Source: an uncultured Clostridia bacterium
GTDB taxonomy: Bacteria; Bacillota; Clostridia; Oscillospirales; CAG-272
Length of the DNA stretch: 6,760 nt
Reading direction: 5' to 3'
Assembly: GCA_947367285.1 (NCBI GenBank)
Contig: CANBDB010000085.1
Span: 1 to 6,760 of the forward strand
A program made the translations under genes and the position numbers. Of the stretch, positions 1-4,794 are shown in pieces. Each line of letters opens with the position of its first letter. Positions within the stretch are counted from its first letter, which is position 1. The notes beneath the pieces were generated by a model that saw only the letters and a list, made by a program, of their open reading frames with translations, made no database searches and had not been told where the DNA came from.

Positions 1-37
1 ATATATAGGGGAGTGGAAATCAAAATGTATTTATTGA
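1..37. other. Short non-coding stretch downstream of B2
   Basis: A/T-rich sequence after the B2 stop. I see no hairpin followed by a T-run in these 37 bases, so the end of the A2-B2 transcript probably lies beyond the window. Confidence 0.5.
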
Positions 38-916
38 TTATTCAGTAGGAACCTTAGATCCGTTGAGTGTAATACCGAAAAGCTCTGCGAGCTTTTGATA
101 CTGCTCCTCGTTTTGTGGGTTCTCATCAAGCTTTTGCTGAATTGAGTTTTCGATGGTCGCCTTTGTCTCCTCGTTCATATTGGCTGTGGCGTTCTTAACG
201 TCCTCCTTCATCTTCTCGTCTTCGGTAATAGTCGTTGTTATCGTTTCAAGACAAACCGTGGAGTCAAGGATCGCGTCAACGGACTCGGTCATCTTTTCCT
301 CATCAACCTCGCTTGAACCGGCAGCGCCAACAATATTCATTACTCCGTTAAGAGCCGCGGATTCCTTCTCCGCAAACTCGGTCTTAGCCTGCTCCGCCGC
401 CTCAGAGTCTTCCATATTGTCAGTCTCTGCCTTTTTCTCCTCGATAGCGGTGTAAAGATTATCAAAGTACGTATCCAACGTGTCGGTGATTACGTCCTTG
501 TTTTCGTTGCTCTCGGGGATCATATTCGTAATTGCGTTAGAAACCATACTCTGAGTCGTGCCTGCCACAACGTCATTGTAGTTGTCGATCATACCCTTAA
601 TGGCATCTGCAGTAGTATTCGTTGTGGTTCCGGAATCGTCAGTAGGGTTATCGGAAGGCTTATCCGATGGGTTTTCGGGATCGATAACAGATCCTCCACC
701 CTGTTCACCGCCAACGTCACCGCCCGGAACATTACCGGAGCTTCCGCCATTGTCACCGGAATCGGGAATAGCCGGCGTCTCCTGAAGAACTGTCTGAATT
801 TCCATCATCATACTGCTAAAAACAGGAATGCTATTGGTTACAGCCTTTGAACCGCCCGTAAAAATGATGAAGCCGCAAAGAAGTATAGTCAATATATTAA
901 TCAAAAATTTAATCAT
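38..916 (-). CDS. Membrane-anchored protein B2, paralogue of B1 with short linker
   Basis: A 292-residue protein of no recognised family. A signal-anchor helix spans about residues 3-20 with Cys14 in the middle (preceded by Leu, so no lipobox). A shared TV-x-x-(S/T)TP-x-IP segment follows (to about 51), then a Gly/Asp/Pro/Ser/Thr-rich linker of about 50 residues (52-103) with a weak NPSDKPSDNPTD periodicity. This is much shorter than the B1 linker and lacks its octapeptide array. The C-terminal domain (about 104-285) matches B1 at SNAIT (126-130), NIVGAA (194-199), STVC with Cys222, ITEDE (230-234), TANMNEETK (244-252) and YQKLAELFGI (273-282). It lacks the Pro-Glu-Gly tail of B1. The ATG overlaps the A2 stop as TAATG, with GGAGGT 8 nt upstream. 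The C-terminal domain is predicted outside the membrane, alongside that of A2. The role is inferred only from this coupling. Confidence 0.9.
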   Translation of the reverse strand: MIKFLINILTILLCGFIIFTGGSKAVTNSIPVFSSMMMEIQTVLQETPAIPDSGDNGGSSGNVPGGDVGGEQGGGSVIDPENPSDKPSDNPTDDSGTTTNTTADAIKGMIDNYNDVVAGTTQSMVSNAITNMIPESNENKDVITDTLDTYFDNLYTAIEEKKAETDNMEDSEAAEQAKTEFAEKESAALNGVMNIVGAAGSSEVDEEKMTESVDAILDSTVCLETITTTITEDEKMKEDVKNATANMNEETKATIENSIQQKLDENPQNEEQYQKLAELFGITLNGSKVPTE

Positions 917-3267
917 TATACCACACCTCCAAATCCAATAAGGAGCTTGAACGTATCAACCCACGATCTCAAGTACGTTTCATAAGAAATGTCAGGGTTA
1001 CTTGCTACCTCTTCGTTGATTTGATGAACATATTTAGCAGGAACGAAGGAACTCATCATATCGTTATTCAAAAATCCTGCAAGAAGCTGAGGAGGAAGAT
1101 CCTTAAGACAGGTTGTTTCAGCCATAAGGTCGAAGGTCTTGCCGAGTGCGGGCAGCATTTCGATCATTACCAACGCACCGTCAGTACCCTCGTCAGCGGG
1201 TGTCTGACCCATATTACCCATCAATCCAAGAAGACTCGTGATTATTTCAACGCATTTTTCACAGTCCTCTTTTCTAACATCGCCCGTCCATTCGGGGCCG
1301 AAGTTCATTGAAGCATGAAGCTTTTCGATTGTAACTGACTTGGAAACGAAGTCATCACCACTTACAAAGTTGTGCGCAACAGCGTAATCATCCGCGTCCA
1401 TAGGATAATGAGCAATGAGTTCGAAGATCTCACTCTCACTTGCAAATTCCTCTTCAGAATTTTGTATGAGATAATTCATAAGTGAAGAAACAGGCGATAT
1501 TTTACCGGTGTATTCGGAAGGATTAGTTATCTTTACGATCTTCTGGTTATCGGCAAGAAGGTAGGTATCGCCGTCAATTTCGATAGTGAAATTACCCGCG
1601 CTCTTATCCTCGCCTGCACCGGAGAATACGTTTTGAAGAGCAGACCAATGTGTTGTATATGCCATAAACACTGCTCTGTCCATCTTAGCATCATCCCCAT
1701 TGGGATATGTCTTTATACGCAAGATTTTATCGTCAACAGTTGCGGCATATTTTACGAATCTTTCGATTGCTTCCATATCGTATGCCACACCGTCATTGCC
1801 CATTATTGCTCCGTAGAGATCTTCCTTATAGTCAATATATGCAGTTTCGTCGTCAGCAGGAATTTGGAGGAATCCCGCCATCATATCAATACCCATCTCA
1901 AACACGCTTTCCATAATGGGAGGAAATGCGGAAAGTCCACTCATGGCACCGATCATCTCTTTAAGCATCTCGGGAGATTGCGTTAATGTTGTAATATCAA
2001 AATTTTGACTCATTATATCTGTGATTATACCCGATTTAACGAGAACAACCATCATGTCTCCCATTGCCACAACGTCATTTCTGACAACGGTCTTAGGATC
2101 CTCGGCATCCACGTAGAAGCTGATCAACTTAGCAGGAATAGACGCCATAGGATTAGACGAATCGGGATCCATAGGCAAGTACTCTTCAATCATACCTGAA
2201 TTGAGAACGTACACCACACCGTCGGTAATTATAGAAATCATCAAGGGATGCATGGTAAGCTGACGAACATCCTCACCAAGAGTTTCGTGCTTGGATGTTA
2301 GATCAGTAGCATCTATTGCAATTCTGACTCCGTATTTTGTGAAGTGCTTATTAACGTCATGAGGATATATCTTTTGATTGTCCAACTTGAAATATCCGCT
2401 TGTTCGAACCGTATTTACCATAAGGTCAACCATACCCATGCTGTCGTAAAGCTCTACCACAAAGGTATCCTCATAAGGGGCGATAATATGCTTATCTACA
2501 ACCTGGATAAGCTTATAAACCTTGCTGTTCTCTGCCTCGGTTTGAGCAGCCGCATCAGTTGCGATAGATGCGAAATTCATAGCATAGAAGAAGGGCATGA
2601 GCATAATTCCCAAGGAAAGGAAACCGCTAACTGCTCCGCAAATAATGGAGAGTGCCTTTTCTTCGGGACCCTCTGAGAAGAATCCTTTCATGGTAAGCTT
2701 GATTTTTTCAAATCCTACTTTTCTCTCAACGATATCCTCAATCTCATCTTCATCGGGAAGATCGTCATTGGCATACAATTCATCTACATTCATATCGTTT
2801 TCTTCACGATATTGATCTATTCTCTGTTCGGCTTCCCAAACACGAGCCAATGCTTTTTCCTTTTCTTCTCTTATGGTGTTTCTAAAATTACGTAAATCAC
2901 GTTTTTTATTTCTTGAATTTATGTATTTAATTATCAGCTTAACGTGCAACTTATTGAGCACGAAACGCAACACGGAATAAATTCCGATAAAGAAGAGGGG
3001 GGCAAAAAAAGTGGTTATCGTAGCGGAGACATATCCGTACAAATCCGCAAACCCGCCAAGTAAAGATTGTATTTCAAATATTGAGAGTGCTCTGTTGATA
3101 ATCAACTGAAAGATGCCGAGTGCCTGTATCAAATATGTTATGATAAATGCAATCGGGATACACAAGAGTCTCAAAAAGTTCTCGAGCATTGGTCTGTAAA
3201 GCGCTTTAACCACATTATAGATAAGCGCACTTATGAACAACGCAAGTAAAATAGATTGGAAATCCAT
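916..3267 (-). CDS. Polytopic membrane protein A2 with CvpA-like N-terminus and large outer domain
   Basis: A 783-residue protein. I chose the ATG at 3267 because GGAGG lies 5 nt upstream. A GTG 51 nt further out (3318) would add 17 residues but sits upstream of the predicted transcription start. Hydrophobic helices lie at about 3-20, 30-50 and 82-105. The size and spacing of this part recall CvpA-family proteins, but by eye only. A basic then acidic cytoplasmic linker (about 115-200, coiled-coil-like at 130-157, DDLPDEDEIED at 168-178) leads to helix 4 (about 205-230). The rest (231-783) is predicted outside. It shares with A1 SGLSAF (443-448), the W541…FTIEIDG566 block, ISPV (590-593), Cys672, ETTC-L-K-DL (717-724) and terminal GFGG. 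The function is unknown; a membrane scaffold or export-linked surface complex with B2 is an inference from gene order. Confidence 0.88.
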   Translation of the reverse strand: MDFQSILLALFISALIYNVVKALYRPMLENFLRLLCIPIAFIITYLIQALGIFQLIINRALSIFEIQSLLGGFADLYGYVSATITTFFAPLFFIGIYSVLRFVLNKLHVKLIIKYINSRNKKRDLRNFRNTIREEKEKALARVWEAEQRIDQYREENDMNVDELYANDDLPDEDEIEDIVERKVGFEKIKLTMKGFFSEGPEEKALSIICGAVSGFLSLGIMLMPFFYAMNFASIATDAAAQTEAENSKVYKLIQVVDKHIIAPYEDTFVVELYDSMGMVDLMVNTVRTSGYFKLDNQKIYPHDVNKHFTKYGVRIAIDATDLTSKHETLGEDVRQLTMHPLMISIITDGVVYVLNSGMIEEYLPMDPDSSNPMASIPAKLISFYVDAEDPKTVVRNDVVAMGDMMVVLVKSGIITDIMSQNFDITTLTQSPEMLKEMIGAMSGLSAFPPIMESVFEMGIDMMAGFLQIPADDETAYIDYKEDLYGAIMGNDGVAYDMEAIERFVKYAATVDDKILRIKTYPNGDDAKMDRAVFMAYTTHWSALQNVFSGAGEDKSAGNFTIEIDGDTYLLADNQKIVKITNPSEYTGKISPVSSLMNYLIQNSEEEFASESEIFELIAHYPMDADDYAVAHNFVSGDDFVSKSVTIEKLHASMNFGPEWTGDVRKEDCEKCVEIITSLLGLMGNMGQTPADEGTDGALVMIEMLPALGKTFDLMAETTCLKDLPPQLLAGFLNNDMMSSFVPAKYVHQINEEVASNPDISYETYLRSWVDTFKLLIGFGGVV
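925..930 (-). promoter_or_regulatory. Ribosome binding site of B2 inside the 3' end of A2
   Basis: GGAGGT is formed by the Gly-Gly codons of the terminal GFGG of A2, 8 nt before the B2 ATG, with the same TAATG overlap as in module 1. The protein motif and the translation signal are conserved together between the two diverged modules. Confidence 0.8.
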
Positions 3268-3272
3268 ATTTT

Positions 3273-3277
3273 CCTCC
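3273..3277 (-). promoter_or_regulatory. Ribosome binding site of A2
   Basis: GGAGG lies 5 nt upstream of the ATG at 3267. It decides that start over the in-frame GTG at 3318, which has no comparable site and precedes the predicted transcription start. Confidence 0.85.
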
Positions 3278-3302
3278 AATGTGTTTTGGGTATTGATAAT
3301 TA

Positions 3303-3331
3303 ATTGTATCACAACCAAAACGATTTTTCAA
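3303..3331 (-). promoter_or_regulatory. Sigma-A type promoter for A2-B2
   Basis: Reading the minus strand, TTGAAA (3331-3326) is followed after exactly 17 nt by TACAAT (3308-3303). A TGA immediately before the -10 box gives an extended -10. The DNA upstream, to about 3375, is very A/T-rich and could act as an UP element. Transcription should start near 3296, giving a leader of about 29 nt before the A2 ATG at 3267. The site lies just past the B1 terminator, where a promoter for the second module is expected. No operator or riboswitch fits in so short a leader. Confidence 0.75.
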
Positions 3332-3379
3332 GGGATATTTTATATTTTTATATAAATTATAACAATTATTTTTCAGTAC

Positions 3380-3410
3380 AAAAAAGAACCGAGAAAAATC
3401 TCGGTTCTTT
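3380..3410 (-). terminator. Intrinsic terminator after B1
   Basis: On the minus strand a perfect 12-bp stem (AAAGAACCGAGA with TCTCGGTTCTTT) closes a TTTT loop and runs into six consecutive T residues. It begins 10 nt after the B1 stop codon. The T-run is on the 3' side only when read on the minus strand, so it should end the A1-B1 transcript and insulate module 2 from module 1. Confidence 0.92.
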
Positions 3411-3420
3411 AATTCGATTA

Positions 3421-4794
3421 TTACTGGGGCCAACCCTCGGGGAGTGTGCCGTCGGGGATAACTCCCTCAGGAATGGAATCAAGCGGGATGCCAAGGGATT
3501 CGGCAAGCTTCTTGTAATCCTCTTCCTTTTCAGGATTTTCGTTGATCTTGTCCTGTACCTGCTGCTTCAATTCTTCTTTAGTCTCTTCATCCATATTTGC
3601 GGTTACGTTTTGAACCTTTTCCTTAACTTCTTCGTCCTCGGTAATTTCGTTCAAGCTGTCTACGCAAACGTCGGATTCAAGAACATTAGCAAAGTCGTTC
3701 TTAAGATCTTCCTTCTCAACGGTAGAACCAGAAGCCGCAGCACCAACGATATTCAATGCACTGTTGATACCGTTTGCAGTAGTTTCGGCAAATTTTTCCT
3801 CAGCTTCCTTCTTTTCTTCCTCAGTCTTATCCTCGTTTTCTTCCTTAACCTGGTCCATCTTGTCAAAGAGGTGATCCGTCAATACGCTTCCGGCATCAGC
3901 TGCAAGCTGACCTGATTCTGTACTCGTGTCGAGGTTGTTGGTGATTGAGTTTGATACTGTTTCCTTCTTCGCGTCGGACGTTACTGTGTTATGGTTTGTA
4001 ACCATATCCATAATATCATCCTTTTGGAAGCCCTGAGAAACGTTATCGATTATATCTGAGGTTGTATCGTCATTTGTGTTGCCGTCACCCGTATTATCTT
4101 CGGGTTTGTTGCCTGTGTTGTCCTCAGGCTTGCTGCCTGTATTGTCCTCAGGCTTGTTGCCTGTGTTATCTTCTGGCTTGTTGCCTGTATTGTCTTCAGG
4201 CTTGCTACCTGTGTTGTCCTCGGGCTTGCTGCCTGTGTTATCTTCAGGCTTGCTGCCTGTGTTATCTTCAGGCTTGCTGCCTGTATTGTCCTCAGGCTTG
4301 TTGCCTGTGTTATCTTCTGGCTTGTTGCCTGTATTGTCTTCAGGCTTGCTACCTGTGTTGTCCTCGGGCTTGCTGCCTGTGTTATCTTCAGGCTTGCTGC
4401 CTGTGTTATCTTCAGGCTTGCTGCCTGTGTTGTCCTCAGGCTTGTTACCTGTGTTGTCACCGGGCTTGTTACCGGTGTTATCACCTGTGTTGTCAACGGG
4501 CTTGTCACCGGTGTTATCGTCATTGTTATCATCGTCGTCATCGTCATCATCAACGTCACCGCCGCCAATGTCGCCGCCGATATCACCACCAATGTCGCCG
4601 CCATTATCGTCGTCATTGTTATCGTCACCCTTATTATCATCGGGCTTTTCAGGAAGAATGGGAGTGGATTCCATTACGGTTTCAATCTTTTCCACCATTT
4701 CTTCAAAGTCGCTTTCCATAACTGTTTGGTATCCGCCAAAAGCAAGAATAGCAACGCAAAGTATAAATGTTACAAATCCAATTAAAAATTTCAT
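3421..4794 (-). CDS. Membrane-anchored acidic octapeptide-repeat protein B1
   Basis: This is a 457-residue protein of no family I recognise. Residues 3-20 form a hydrophobic signal-anchor with Cys13 in its middle. The residue before that Cys is Leu, so it is not a lipobox. An acidic linker follows: Gly-Gly-Asp-Ile repeats (65-80), eight aspartates (82-89), then about 17 octapeptides DNTG[SN]KPE (93-236). The C-terminal domain (about 245-440) is helical and charged, with a coiled-coil-like stretch (312-345), ALNIVGAA (346-353), a single Cys377 in SDVC, and ITEDE…TANMDEETK (384-406). It ends in a Pro-Glu-Gly tail (441-457). The anchor, the C-terminal domain and both Cys positions match B2. The ATG overlaps the A1 stop, with GGAGGT 11 nt upstream. 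The likely role (inference) is an envelope protein whose C-terminal domain is held away from the membrane on a flexible linker and works with A1. Confidence 0.9.
   Translation of the reverse strand: MKFLIGFVTFILCVAILAFGGYQTVMESDFEEMVEKIETVMESTPILPEKPDDNKGDDNNDDDNGGDIGGDIGGDIGGGDVDDDDDDDDNNDDNTGDKPVDNTGDNTGNKPGDNTGNKPEDNTGSKPEDNTGSKPEDNTGSKPEDNTGSKPEDNTGNKPEDNTGNKPEDNTGSKPEDNTGSKPEDNTGSKPEDNTGSKPEDNTGNKPEDNTGNKPEDNTGSKPEDNTGNKPEDNTGDGNTNDDTTSDIIDNVSQGFQKDDIMDMVTNHNTVTSDAKKETVSNSITNNLDTSTESGQLAADAGSVLTDHLFDKMDQVKEENEDKTEEEKKEAEEKFAETTANGINSALNIVGAAASGSTVEKEDLKNDFANVLESDVCVDSLNEITEDEEVKEKVQNVTANMDEETKEELKQQVQDKINENPEKEEDYKKLAESLGIPLDSIPEGVIPDGTLPEGWPQ
4087..4518 (-). repeat. 24-nt tandem repeat array coding DNTG[SN]KPE in B1
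   Basis: Direct 24-nt repeats encode B1 residues 93-236. One unit (DNTGDKPV) and a half unit (DNTG) are followed by 16 consecutive units and a final DNTG. Variation is nearly confined to position 5 (Ser or Asn), with Asp, Gly and Val variants only at the N-terminal end of the array. Units are separated by synonymous differences such as GTTATC/GTTGTC/ATTGTC and TCAGG/TCGGG/TCTGG on the plus strand. There are no unique spacers. Because the unit is a multiple of three, copy-number change keeps the frame. Confidence 0.95.
4124..4428 (-). repeat. Higher-order 144-nt duplication within the B1 array
   Basis: The stretch 4124-4284 recurs at 4268-4428, offset by 144 nt (six 24-nt units, 48 residues). 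By eye every base matches, including the synonymous variants that mark individual units. Similarity drops immediately outside these limits. This indicates a recent duplication of a six-unit block rather than unit-by-unit growth. Confidence 0.85.
4528..4602 (-). repeat. Low-complexity GGDI and poly-Asp coding tract in B1
   Basis: Codes for Gly-Gly-Asp-Ile repeats (residues 65-80) and eight consecutive aspartates (82-89, mixed GAT and GAC codons). It lies between the membrane anchor and the octapeptide array and adds strong negative charge to the linker. The trinucleotide character makes it prone to slippage in multiples of three. Confidence 0.8.

Noticed and set aside
1021..2815. Several plus-strand open frames of 64-117 codons opposite A2
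   Set aside because: Cys/His-rich or low-complexity shadow translations with no homologous partner opposite A1 that I can see and no supporting promoter; the minus-strand A2 frame is continuous and conserved with A1.
3268..3318. In-frame upstream GTG start for A2 at 3318
   Set aside because: It has no clear SD and lies upstream of the predicted transcription start, while the ATG at 3267 has GGAGG 5 nt before it.
3421..3474. LPEGW near the B1 C-terminus as a sortase (LPXTG-like) signal
   Set aside because: Nothing follows but Pro-Gln and the stop; there is no hydrophobic segment or basic tail.
4063..4098. EF-hand or dockerin-like calcium loop at B1 residues 233-244 (DNTGDGNTNDDT)
   Set aside because: Position 3 is Thr and position 12 is Thr instead of Asp/Glu, there is no partner loop, and the sequence is the end of the low-complexity array.
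4087..4518. Possible CRISPR array because of regular short repeats
   Set aside because: Units are contiguous 24-mers with no unique spacers, are in frame with B1, and no cas gene is present.
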